From Roseomonas sp. AR75 (GTDB taxonomy: Bacteria; Pseudomonadota; Alphaproteobacteria; Acetobacterales; Acetobacteraceae): a DNA stretch of 64,000 bases. The notes beneath the pieces were generated by a model. The model had not been told where the DNA came from, did not search any database, and saw only the letters and a program-made list of their open reading frames with translations. Below are positions 24,171 through 32,718 of the stretch, in pieces (the first letter of the stretch is position 1; each line of letters opens with the position of its first letter). Where the stretch lies: positions 372,001 to 436,000 of the forward strand of contig NZ_STGB01000005.1 in assembly GCF_005222815.1 (NCBI RefSeq). The letters run 5' to 3'. A program made the position numbers and the translations under genes.

Positions 24171-25262
24171 ATGCCGCGCGCCGCCGCCCTCCTGCTCCTG
24201 CTTCCTCTCCTCGCCGCCTGCCGCGCGGAACGGCCCGCCGCGCAGGCCGACACCCCGCCCCGCGCCCGCCCGGTCCAGGTCGCCGAGGTCGTGCTCGCCC
24301 CCGCCCGCGCCGAGTCCGCCTATACCGGCGTGGTGCGCGCCCGGCGCGAGGTGGATGTCGGCTTCCGCGCCGCCGGCCGCATTGCCGAGCGGCTGGTCGA
24401 GGTCGGCGAGGCCGTGCGCGCGGGCCAACCGCTCGCCCGCCTCGATCCCACCGACCTCGCCCTGGCGCAGCGCGCCGCCGAGGCCGACCTGGCTGCGGCG
24501 GAAGCACAGTCCCGCCAGGCCGCCAACGACGCCGCCCGCTCCCGCGCGCTGCTGACCGCCGGCCACGTCGCCGCCGCCTTCGACGACCAGCGCCAGGCCA
24601 CCGCCCGCGCCGCCGCCGAGCGCGCCGCCTCGGCGCGCGCCGCGCTGGACCTCGCCCGCAACCGGCTGTCCTACGCCACGCTGACCGCGCCGTCGGACGG
24701 CGTGGTCACGGCGATGCTGGCCGAGGCCGGGCAGGTGGTGCCGGAAGGCCAGCCGGTGCTGCGCCTGGCCGACCCCGCGGAGCGCGAATTGCTGGTGCGC
24801 GTGCCGGAAGCCGCGCTGCCCCTCCTCGCCGGGACCGAGGCCGCGGAGGTGCGCTTCTGGGCGCGCCCCGAGGCCGCCTTCACCGCGACCGTGCGGGAAG
24901 TCGCGCCGCAGGCCGATGCTTCGCTGCGCACCTATGCCGTGCGATTCGCCCTTGCCGCCGCGCCGGACTGGGTCGCGCTCGGCATGACCGGCACCGTGCG
25001 GCTGAGCCGTGCGGAAGAGCCCGTGGCGACACTGCCCCTCGCCGCGCTGCATGACCGCGGTGCCGGCCCGATGGTCTGGCGCGTCCTCGGCGACCGGGTG
25101 CAGGCCGTGCCCGTGCGCGTCGCGAGCCTGTCGGAGACGACGGTGCAGGTCGCCGGCGCGCTCCGTCCCGGCGAGCAGGTGGTGGCGCTCGGCCCGCAGC
25201 TCCTCGATCCCTCGAGCCGCGTGCGCGTGGTGCAGACCCGCCTCGCCGCGACGCTGCGGTGA
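24171..25262 (+). CDS. RND efflux periplasmic adaptor lipoprotein
   Basis: A 363-residue membrane-fusion protein. The lipobox LLAAC (cysteine 17) follows a hydrophobic leader, so it should be an inner-membrane-anchored lipoprotein. Lipoyl halves GFRAAGRIAERLVEVGEAVRAG and LTAPSDGVVTAMLAEAGQVV flank an Ala-rich coiled coil of about 100 residues. A beta-barrel and membrane-proximal domain follow. It couples the RND pump encoded next to an outer-membrane channel; no TolC-like gene is present here. The downstream gene begins within or just after its stop codon. Confidence 0.92.
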   Translation: MPRAAALLLLLPLLAACRAERPAAQADTPPRARPVQVAEVVLAPARAESAYTGVVRARREVDVGFRAAGRIAERLVEVGEAVRAGQPLARLDPTDLALAQRAAEADLAAAEAQSRQAANDAARSRALLTAGHVAAAFDDQRQATARAAAERAASARAALDLARNRLSYATLTAPSDGVVTAMLAEAGQVVPEGQPVLRLADPAERELLVRVPEAALPLLAGTEAAEVRFWARPEAAFTATVREVAPQADASLRTYAVRFALAAAPDWVALGMTGTVRLSRAEEPVATLPLAALHDRGAGPMVWRVLGDRVQAVPVRVASLSETTVQVAGALRPGEQVVALGPQLLDPSSRVRVVQTRLAATLR

Positions 25263-25267
25263 CAGCG

Positions 25268-28200
25268 ATGGAGCGCTTCAACCTCTCCGCCTGGGGCGTG
25301 CGCAACGGCGCGCTGACGCTCTTCGCGATGATCCTGCTCGCGGCGCTCGGCGCCGGTGCCTGGATGAAGCTCGGCCGTGCCGAGGATCCCTCCTTCACCC
25401 TGAAGGTCATGGTGGTCGGCGCCGCCTGGCCGGGCGCGACGGCGGAGGAGATGCAGGCCCAGGTCGCCGACCGCATCGAGAGCCGGCTGCAGGACCTCGC
25501 CTGGCTCGACCGCCTCGAGACCTATGTCCGGCCGGGCATCGCCACCACCACCGTCGTGCTGCGCGACACCACGCCGCCGCGCGAGGTGCAGGCGCTGTGG
25601 TATCAGGTGCGCAAGAAGGTCGGCGACATCTCATCGAGCCTTCCGGCCGGCGTGCGCGGACCGTTCTTCAACGACGAATACTCCGACGTCTATTCCGCCG
25701 TCCTCGCCCTGACCGGCGCCGACAACGCGGAGCTGGTGCGCCAGGCGGAGCGCATCCGCCTGCGCCTGCTGCGCATCCCCGGCGTCGAGAAGGTGGCGAT
25801 CCAGGGCGAGATCGAGCAGCGCATCTACGTGGAAGCGTCGCATGCGCGGCTCGCCACGCTCGGCATCCCGCCGACCGCGATCGTCGAGGCGCTGGCGCGG
25901 CAGAACCCGGTGGCCCCGGCCGGCGTGGTGGAGACCGGCAGCACGCGCGTGCATCTGCGCGTCGGCGGCGCGCTGGACGGCGTCGCGGCGGTCGCAGCGG
26001 TGCCGGTCGCCACGCCGGATGGCCGCACCATCCGCCTCGGCGAGATCGCCGACATCCGCCGCGGCCTCGCCGACCCGCCTTCCGCCGCGGTGTTCCACGA
26101 AGGCCGCGCGGCCGTGCTGGTTTCGGTCGGCAAGCAGCGCGGCTTCAACGTGCTGGCGCTCGGCGAGAGCCTGCGCGCCGAGCTCGACGCGATCCGCCGC
26201 GACCTGCCGACCGGGCTGCAACTCCAGCCCATCGCCGACCAGCCGCACATCGTCGCGGACAGCGTCGCGGAATTCCTGACGAAGTTCGCCGCAGCGCTGC
26301 TGGTGGTGCTGCTCGTCTCGCTCGCCTCGCTCGGCCTGCGCGCCGGGCTGATCGTCGCGCTCTCCGTGCCGCTGACGCTGTCCGCCGTCTTCGCCTTCAT
26401 GCTGTGGTGGGGGATGGAGCTGGAACGCGTCTCGCTCGGCGCCCTGATCCTCGCCCTCGGCCTGCTGGTGGACGACGCGATCATCGCGATCGAGGCCATG
26501 GCGGTGAAGCTGGAGGAAGGCTGGGACCGGCTGCGCGCCGCCGCCTTCGCCTGGGGCAGCACCGCCGGGCCGATGCTGTCCGGCACGCTGGTCACCGTCG
26601 CCGGCTTCATCCCCGTGGGCTTCGCCAACTCCACCTCCGGCGAATATGCCGGCGGCATCTTCTGGGTGGTCGGCGCGGCGCTCATCGCCTCCTGGCTCGT
26701 CGCGGTCTGGTTCACGCCCTGGCTCGGCGTGAAGCTGCTGCCGGCGCCGAAGCGAGTCGTTCACCACGAGCATCTCTACGGCACCCGGTTCTACCGCGCG
26801 CTCCGCCGCGTCGTCGCCTGGTGCACCGACCATCGCACCGTCGTGCTGGGTGCGACGCTGCTGCTGCTCGCCGGCGGCTTCGCCGGCATGGCGGCAACGA
26901 AGAAGCAGTTCTTCCCGACCTCCGCGCGGCTCGAATTGCTGGTGGACGTCAACCTCCGCGCCGGCGCCGGCTTCGCCGCCACGCGCGACGCGGTGGAGCG
27001 CATCGCCGCCACCGTCGCGCAGGACGAAGACGTCGCCACCTACACCGCCTATGTCGGCGCCGGCGCGCCGCGCTTCTTCCTCGCGCTGAACCCCGACCTG
27101 CCGAACGAGGCCTTCGGCAAGCTCGTCGTGCAGGCGCGCGACGTGCCCGCGCGGGAGCGCCTGCGCGAGAGGCTGATCGCCTTCGCCGAATCCGGCGCCG
27201 TGCCGGAGGCGCGCATCCGCGTGGCCCGCCTCGATTTCGGCCCGCCGGTCGGCTTCCCCGTGCAGTTCCGCGTGGTCGGCGGCGATCCCGCGCAGCTCCG
27301 CGGCGGGGCCGAGCAGGTGATGCAGGCGCTGCGCGCCACGCCGGGCACGCGCGACGTGCAACTCGCCTGGGGCGAGCGCGCACCGGCGATGCGCCTCGAC
27401 CTCGATGAGGAGCGCGTCGCCCAGCTCGGCCTCTCGCCGCAATCCGTCGCGCAATCCGTCCAGGTCCTGCTCTCCGGCGCCACCGCGACGCAGCTGCGCG
27501 AAGGCGAGCGGCTGGTGGATGTCGTGCTGCGCGCACCCGCGGCCGAACGCGAGGGCCTCGGTGCGCTGGCCGACCTCACCCTCGTCACCCCTGCCGGCCC
27601 CGTGCCGCTGGCGCAGGTCGCGCGGCTCGTGCCGGCGATGGAGGAGCCGATCCTCTGGCGCCGCAACCGCGAGCCCTTCCTGACGGTGCGTGCGGAGATC
27701 GCGCCGGGTCTGCAGGCGCCCGACGTCACCGCCGCCGCCCTGCCGCGCCTTGAAGCTGTGCGCGCGCAGCTTCCCATCGGCCTGCGCATCGAGACCGGCG
27801 GCGCGGCCGAGGAATCCGGCAAGGCCAATGCCAGCCTCTTCGCGCTGTTCCCGACCATGGTCGCGGTGATGCTGCTGATCCTGATGGTCCAGCTTCGCCA
27901 TTTCGGCCGCGTCGCGCTGGTGGTCGCAACCGGCCCGCTCGGCATCCCCGGCGCCGCCGCGGCGCTGCTGCTCACCGGGATGCCCTTCGGCTTCGTGGCG
28001 CTGCTCGGCGTCATCGCGCTGGCGGGGATGATCATGCGCAACACGCTGATCCTGGTGGACCAGGTGCGCCAGGACACGGAAGCGGGGATGGAGCTGCGCG
28101 AGGCGATCATCGAGAGCACGGTGCGCCGCGCGCGACCGGTGATCCTGACCGCGCTCGCCGCGATCCTCGCCTTCGTGCCGCTGACGCTCTCGGTCTTCTG

Positions 28201-28360
28201 GGGGCCGATGGCCGTGGCAATGATCGGCGGGCTGGCGGTGGCGACGCTGGCGACGCTGCTGGTGGTTCCGGCGCTGCATGCTCTGGCACTGCGCCGGCGC
28301 CGCCCGGCACCAAGCGTCGTTCTGCCGGTGCCGCGGGAGCCCGCCGATCAGCCGGCCTGA
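25268..28360 (+). CDS. RND efflux pump inner-membrane permease (AcrB/HAE1 family)
   Basis: About 1030 residues, full length for AcrB-type pumps. Twelve membrane helices flank two large periplasmic loops. TM4 carries LGLLVDDAIIAIEAM, containing the proton-relay Asp pair, and TM10-11 carry GVIALAGMIMRNTLILVDQ. MERFNLSAWGVRNGALTLF is a normal HAE1 start; a GTG three codons upstream overlaps the adaptor stop and is an alternative. Pumps of this branch export hydrophobic compounds or drugs at the expense of the proton gradient. The 3' end overlaps the convergent histidine-kinase gene by 13 bases. Confidence 0.93.
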   Translation: MERFNLSAWGVRNGALTLFAMILLAALGAGAWMKLGRAEDPSFTLKVMVVGAAWPGATAEEMQAQVADRIESRLQDLAWLDRLETYVRPGIATTTVVLRDTTPPREVQALWYQVRKKVGDISSSLPAGVRGPFFNDEYSDVYSAVLALTGADNAELVRQAERIRLRLLRIPGVEKVAIQGEIEQRIYVEASHARLATLGIPPTAIVEALARQNPVAPAGVVETGSTRVHLRVGGALDGVAAVAAVPVATPDGRTIRLGEIADIRRGLADPPSAAVFHEGRAAVLVSVGKQRGFNVLALGESLRAELDAIRRDLPTGLQLQPIADQPHIVADSVAEFLTKFAAALLVVLLVSLASLGLRAGLIVALSVPLTLSAVFAFMLWWGMELERVSLGALILALGLLVDDAIIAIEAMAVKLEEGWDRLRAAAFAWGSTAGPMLSGTLVTVAGFIPVGFANSTSGEYAGGIFWVVGAALIASWLVAVWFTPWLGVKLLPAPKRVVHHEHLYGTRFYRALRRVVAWCTDHRTVVLGATLLLLAGGFAGMAATKKQFFPTSARLELLVDVNLRAGAGFAATRDAVERIAATVAQDEDVATYTAYVGAGAPRFFLALNPDLPNEAFGKLVVQARDVPARERLRERLIAFAESGAVPEARIRVARLDFGPPVGFPVQFRVVGGDPAQLRGGAEQVMQALRATPGTRDVQLAWGERAPAMRLDLDEERVAQLGLSPQSVAQSVQVLLSGATATQLREGERLVDVVLRAPAAEREGLGALADLTLVTPAGPVPLAQVARLVPAMEEPILWRRNREPFLTVRAEIAPGLQAPDVTAAALPRLEAVRAQLPIGLRIETGGAAEESGKANASLFALFPTMVAVMLLILMVQLRHFGRVALVVATGPLGIPGAAAALLLTGMPFGFVALLGVIALAGMIMRNTLILVDQVRQDTEAGMELREAIIESTVRRARPVILTALAAILAFVPLTLSVFWGPMAVAMIGGLAVATLATLLVVPALHALALRRRRPAPSVVLPVPREPADQPA

Positions 28361-30594
28361 GCCCGGCGCTGCTCCGTGGCGCCGCCCTGCAGCAGCGCCT
28401 CCGCCCGCGTCACCAGTTCGCGCACGTCGAAGGGCTTGCGCATCAGCACGAAGGGACCGTCGCGCACCGCCTCGGTCAGCGCCGCATGCGCGGCCGCACC
28501 GTCCCCCACCAGCCCGGTCAGCAGGACGCCAGGCAGTCCGGGCACGCGCTGCCGCGCCTGCCGCAGCAGCTCCAGCCCGTTGCTACCGGGCATGGCGAGG
28601 TCGGTGACGAGCAGGTCGAAGGGCGTTGCCGCCTCCAGCCGGCGCAGCGCCTCGCGCGCGTCGGCGGCCTGCTCCACGCGCCAGCCATGCGCCACGAGTT
28701 CCGCAGCCAGCGCCTCGCGCACCAGCTTCTCGTCATCCACCAGCAGCACGCGCGGCGCCGGCATCTCCTCCGTCGCCGCCTCGCCGCCGTCCGCCGTCTC
28801 CGGCGGCGCATCCTCCACCGCCACCCCGACCGGCAGCCAGAGCGTCACCTTCGTGCCGGCGCCGGGCGCGCTCTCGATAAGAAGGCCGCCGCCCGACTGC
28901 TCGGCGAAGCCCTTGGCCATCGCCAGGCCGAGCCCGGTGCCGCTGCCTGCAGGCTTGGTCGTGAAGAAGGGCTCCGAGGCGCGGGCGAGGGTCGCCGCAT
29001 CCATCCCGGTGCCGGTGTCGGTCACGGTCAGCCGGACATAGCTGCGCGGCAGCAGGCCCGCACCATGCCGCGCGCCCTCCGTCACCTCCTCCGCGGCGGC
29101 GGACAGCGTCAGCACGCCGCCGCCCTGCAGCGCCATCGCGTCGCGCGCATTGGTGGCGAGGTTGACCAGCACCGTCTCGAGCTGCCCCTTGTCGGCGTGC
29201 AGCATCGGCAGCGCCTCCGCCACGTCGGTGCGCACCACCACGCCCGCGCCGAGCGTATGACCCAGCACCTCGCGCAGATCCTCGACCATCGCCGCGGCAT
29301 CGACGAGGTCGGCGCGCAGCTCGCCCTGCCGCGCGAAGGCCAGCAGCCGACGCGCCACCGCGGCACCCCGCTCCGTCGCTTCCAGCACCATGCCGGCCAG
29401 GCGCTTCACCTGCTCGGGGTCCTCCGGGCGCCGGCGCATCAGCCGCGCGCCGCTCGCCACGGCCTGCAGCACGTTGTTCACGTCATGCGCGATGCCGCCG
29501 GCAAGCTGCCCCAGCGCCTCCATGCGCTGCGCCTGGCGCACGCGGCTTTCCGCCGCCTCGCGCTGCGCGGTCTCGCGCCGCAACTGCTCCAGCGTCTCGC
29601 GCAGGCGCTGCACCGCCGCGCGCTCCGCCGCCGCGCGCCGCATCGCCAGCCAGGAGACCGCGAGCAGCAGTGCCGAGGCGATGGCCGCCACCGCGCCGAA
29701 CAGGCGCAGATTCGCGTACCAGCGCTGCAGCAGCGCGCCGCGATTGACACCCATCGCGACATGCAGCGGATAGCTGCCGACCTGCCGGTAGGCATAGAGA
29801 TGGCGCTCGCCGTCGAACGGTGCGATCGCCTCGAACATGCCACGCTCCGGCGCCGCGGCGATGGCCCGCATCAGCGGGCCGTCGGCCGGCATCCGCTCCG
29901 GCCCGCGCTCGGGTTCCCGCGCCAGCACCGCGCCGTCGTCGCGCAGCAGCATGGCAAGATGCGGCAGCGGCGGCGCCGCCTCGGCGAAGAAGCGCGCGAA
30001 GTAGCCGGGGTCGAGCGCGATGTGGATCGTGCCGGCGAAGCCGCCATCCTCCGCCGCGCGGCGCTGGCTGATGGCGAAGCTCGACCGGCCCGTCGCCCGC
30101 CCGCGGAAGGCGGCGGAGACATGCGGCCCCGGCTCGCCCTCGCGATGCACCGTGAAGAACTCGCGCTGGTCGATCCGCAGGGCCGGGTTCCAGCGCTGGC
30201 TGCCGGCGCGGACCACCCCGGCCTCGTCCGCGATCCAGATCGAGACCGCCTGCTCCAGCGGCGCGCGCAGCCCCGCGAGGAACAGGCTGATCTCCGGCGC
30301 CGCCACCTGCTCCGGCGTCAGGCCGCGGATACGGTCGGCAACCCGCGCCAGCGCCAGTTCCTGCGTCTCCATCACCTTGCCGGCATGTTCCTGCAGCACG
30401 GCGACCGTGCGCTCGACCGAGCTTCGTCCCTCCCGCAGGACATCGGCGCGGTTCTGCAGCGCGGCCACCGCGAAGAGGCCCGCCGGCACGAGGACGGCGG
30501 CCGCGAAGAGCAGCAGATAGAGCCGCGAAACCGGCGGCCCCCTCCGGCGGCCGAAGCCGGGCCATGCCGATCGCGGCGCAGCGGTGGAACGCAA
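28348..30594 (-). CDS. hybrid sensor histidine kinase/response regulator
   Basis: A 748-residue membrane sensor. TM1 is at about 24-46, then a periplasmic PDC/dCache-type sensor domain to about 285 and TM2 at about 297-317. A short coiled coil leads to the HisKA phospho-acceptor GGIAHDVNNVLQA (H370). The HATPase_c domain has N-box LVNLATNARDAM, G1 DTGTGMD and G2 GSGTGLGLAMAKG. The C-terminal receiver domain has VDDEKLV and the phospho-Asp in LLVTDLAMPG. It starts at TTG 30594; no ATG is in frame ahead of TM1. No separate response regulator or output domain is adjacent, so the receiver probably gates the kinase or relays to a distant partner. Confidence 0.9.
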   Translation of the reverse strand: MRSTAAPRSAWPGFGRRRGPPVSRLYLLLFAAAVLVPAGLFAVAALQNRADVLREGRSSVERTVAVLQEHAGKVMETQELALARVADRIRGLTPEQVAAPEISLFLAGLRAPLEQAVSIWIADEAGVVRAGSQRWNPALRIDQREFFTVHREGEPGPHVSAAFRGRATGRSSFAISQRRAAEDGGFAGTIHIALDPGYFARFFAEAAPPLPHLAMLLRDDGAVLAREPERGPERMPADGPLMRAIAAAPERGMFEAIAPFDGERHLYAYRQVGSYPLHVAMGVNRGALLQRWYANLRLFGAVAAIASALLLAVSWLAMRRAAAERAAVQRLRETLEQLRRETAQREAAESRVRQAQRMEALGQLAGGIAHDVNNVLQAVASGARLMRRRPEDPEQVKRLAGMVLEATERGAAVARRLLAFARQGELRADLVDAAAMVEDLREVLGHTLGAGVVVRTDVAEALPMLHADKGQLETVLVNLATNARDAMALQGGGVLTLSAAAEEVTEGARHGAGLLPRSYVRLTVTDTGTGMDAATLARASEPFFTTKPAGSGTGLGLAMAKGFAEQSGGGLLIESAPGAGTKVTLWLPVGVAVEDAPPETADGGEAATEEMPAPRVLLVDDEKLVREALAAELVAHGWRVEQAADAREALRRLEAATPFDLLVTDLAMPGSNGLELLRQARQRVPGLPGVLLTGLVGDGAAAHAALTEAVRDGPFVLMRKPFDVRELVTRAEALLQGGATEQRRAQAG

Positions 30595-30756
30595 CGTCGC
30601 ATCGTCTCCTGCCGCCCAGGGTCTGCGCGGCCTGCGGAGGGTCGCGAATTACCACAGTGTGAGGCAAGCCCCCTCGGTCGCATGGCCCCCCGGCTTGCAG
30701 CATTTCGTGATCGGCGCGATCCGTTCCGCATCGCCAAGAGCGATCGGAGGAGTTCC

Positions 30757-31365
30757 ATGTTGCGCATCCACGGCATCGCGCGAAGCCGCGCCTTCCGCTG
30801 CATCTGGGCGGCCGAGGAAGCCGGCCTGACCTATGAGATCGTGCCGGTCGGCTTCGGCGCCGAGCACAAGCCGGAGGTCCTGAAGGTCAACCCGAACGGC
30901 AAGATCCCCGCGCTGCAGGACGGCGCGCTGACGCTGTTCGAGAGCCTTGCCATCAACCTGCATGTCGCGCGCAAGGCCGGCGCGCCACTGATGCCGGAGG
31001 GCGACGACGCCTCCCGCGTGCTGCAATGGACGCTCTGGGCCGCGACCGAGGCCGAGCCCACGCATCAGCAATGGGCCTACAACACCTATGTCCGCCCGGC
31101 CGACCAGCGCGACGCGGCGGCGGCCAAGGCGGGCGCGGAGGCGCTGGCGCAGCGCCTGGCCGTGCTGGAGAAGCACCTGGAAGCCGGCGGCCCCTGGCTC
31201 GTCGGCAAGGACTTCACCATCGCCGACTGCAACCTGGCGGCCGTGCTCTATGGCGGCTGGGCGAACGGCTTCGACTTCGCCCGCTTCCCGAAGGTGAAGG
31301 CCTGGCTCGACGCCTGCCTCACCCGCCCCGCCGCGCTGAAGGCCCGCAAGCTGCGCGAGGGATGA
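30757..31365 (+). CDS. glutathione S-transferase family protein
   Basis: A 202-residue GST. The N-terminal thioredoxin-like domain starts MLRIHGIARSRAFRCIW, with the cis-proline and G-site motif GKIPALQDGALTLFESLAI. The C-terminal helical domain has the N-capping box LVGKDFTIADCNLA. A Ser/Arg rather than a clear Cys or Tyr occupies the first active-site loop (ARSRAF), so the class is uncertain. It is a monocistronic gene with a textbook CGGAGG before ATG 30757, divergent from the histidine kinase. Confidence 0.88.
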   Translation: MLRIHGIARSRAFRCIWAAEEAGLTYEIVPVGFGAEHKPEVLKVNPNGKIPALQDGALTLFESLAINLHVARKAGAPLMPEGDDASRVLQWTLWAATEAEPTHQQWAYNTYVRPADQRDAAAAKAGAEALAQRLAVLEKHLEAGGPWLVGKDFTIADCNLAAVLYGGWANGFDFARFPKVKAWLDACLTRPAALKARKLREG

Positions 31366-31437
31366 CGGGCGGCGCGGCGCCGGCCCCCACTGGCCCGGCG
31401 CCCACGCCCTGCGCGCCGCGCAGACAACGGGCGCGCG

Positions 31438-32103
31438 TCAGCGCCAGATCACCTCGGACACGCGGCAGGTCTCCATGCCCCGGCGCTCGCCCGCCCGGCC
31501 ATCCATGTAGACGACGCGGATGTCCACCGTGCAGCCGACGCCGGCAGGCAGGCTGACCTGCAGCCGCTGCCCCGGCTGAAGCACGTTCTGGCCCAGACGG
31601 TCGCCACCCCAGTTCCGGTCCGAGGACAGCGAGACATAGACCTCCCTGATGGTCACGCCGCTGCCGTTGCGCAGGTAGAAGGACGGGTTGGCCGCCGCCG
31701 GCCGGCCCGGCGAGATCGCCGCCCCGGCGCCGCCGCCGCCGCCGCCGCCGCCGACGCTGGCACCGGCCCCGGCGCTGCGCCCGAACGCGATCGTCGAGAG
31801 GCTGCAGGCATTCACCTGCATGCGCCGCTCCTCCCCGCCGCCCTGGTAGGTCACGCGGATGTCGAGCACGCAATCACCAAAGTTCGGCGTCACCCACACG
31901 CGGTTGCCGGAGGGCAGGACGTTGCTGCCGAGGATGTCCGGCCCCCAATCGTCCACGCGCGAAGCGGATACGAAGGCCGATTCGATCACGCGGCCCGTAT
32001 TGTTCACCAGCCAGAACCGGTTCTGCGCCTGCGCCGTCGCCGAACTCAACAGCCCGGCCGCCCCCGCAAGAATTGCGAGGACTGCAAGAACGTGGCGACG
32101 CAT
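31438..32103 (-). CDS. secreted protein with two tandem copies of one beta-rich domain
   Basis: A 221-residue exported protein; signal peptide about 1-26 (ATAQAQ). Two homologous domains follow, about 29-107 and 141-220. Each runs NxxWGxDxLGxNVLxxGxR...CxxDIRVxYxxGxxxERRxxxxxCxxSxIxx and has two cysteines. They are joined by a flexible linker containing eight consecutive glycines, encoded by a GGC-repeat tract near 31733-31755. Not recognised as a named family, although isolated single-domain versions are common small secreted proteins in Acetobacteraceae. It is convergent with the GST gene. Probably periplasmic, with a binding or structural role (inference). Confidence 0.75.
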   Translation of the reverse strand: MRRHVLAVLAILAGAAGLLSSATAQAQNRFWLVNNTGRVIESAFVSASRVDDWGPDILGSNVLPSGNRVWVTPNFGDCVLDIRVTYQGGGEERRMQVNACSLSTIAFGRSAGAGASVGGGGGGGGAGAAISPGRPAAANPSFYLRNGSGVTIREVYVSLSSDRNWGGDRLGQNVLQPGQRLQVSLPAGVGCTVDIRVVYMDGRAGERRGMETCRVSEVIWR

Positions 32104-32251
32104 GCGGGGGTCTCCTCCGAAGACGCAATGTTGCGTAGCAAGCCTAACAGCCCATTGGTGGAGGGCGAGTGAAAGCCCTGTCATGTGCCTACCCCCGATT
32201 GCCCGTTTCGCCTTCGATCGGCACTCTGTCGCGGGATCACGGGAGCGTGAG

Positions 32252-32554
32252 ATGTCGGACCGAGCCGAGGAGACCGGCGAATTGCGGCGCCTTTCGGCGG
32301 CACTGGTGGAACTGCGCGCCGAGCTCACGGTGACGCAGGCGGCGCTGGCCGCGGCCATGGCCGAGATCGCCCGGCTCGGCCCGGAGCCCAAACCCGACCT
32401 GGCCGATGCCGTCTCCCGCCTGCTCGGCTTCGCCGAGGCCGCGGCCGCCGGCATGAAGGGCCAGCCTCTTGCCCGCCCCCAGGCACCGACCGACGCCGCG
32501 CTGCGCATGGCCGACTGGGCCGAGGGCCTGCTCTCCAACAAGGCGCGAAGCTGA
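32252..32554 (+). CDS. small hypothetical coiled-coil protein
   Basis: A 100-residue cytoplasmic protein starting MSDRAEETGELRRLSAAL. The first 45 residues form a heptad-rich helix (LVELRAELTVTQAALAAAMAEIARL), then a proline break and a second helical part (LADAVSRLLGFAEAAAAG) and a basic C-terminus. No known domain. It is preceded by GGGAGCGTGAG, consistent with a real start. Not obviously in an operon: the next plus-strand gene begins 165 bases later. Confidence 0.6.
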   Translation: MSDRAEETGELRRLSAALVELRAELTVTQAALAAAMAEIARLGPEPKPDLADAVSRLLGFAEAAAAGMKGQPLARPQAPTDAALRMADWAEGLLSNKARS

Positions 32555-32718
32555 GGCGGCCTGGTGGCCGCCGGGGGCGCCGGCCCCGCGGGACGGATCT
32601 CCGCGCATCGGTCATGAATCGGCCCGCCGAATCCGCCAGGCAGCGCGGCGGCGGGGGCGACCATCGGTTGCAATCGGCCGGTGGCGCAGCGCAGCATCGC
32701 CCTGCTAGGCTTCCGGCC

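Noticed and set aside
31372..31402. GGCGCCGG/CCGGCGCC inverted repeat after the GST gene
   Set aside because: It has no U-tract and GC-rich palindromes arise often in this genome; not strong enough to call a terminator.
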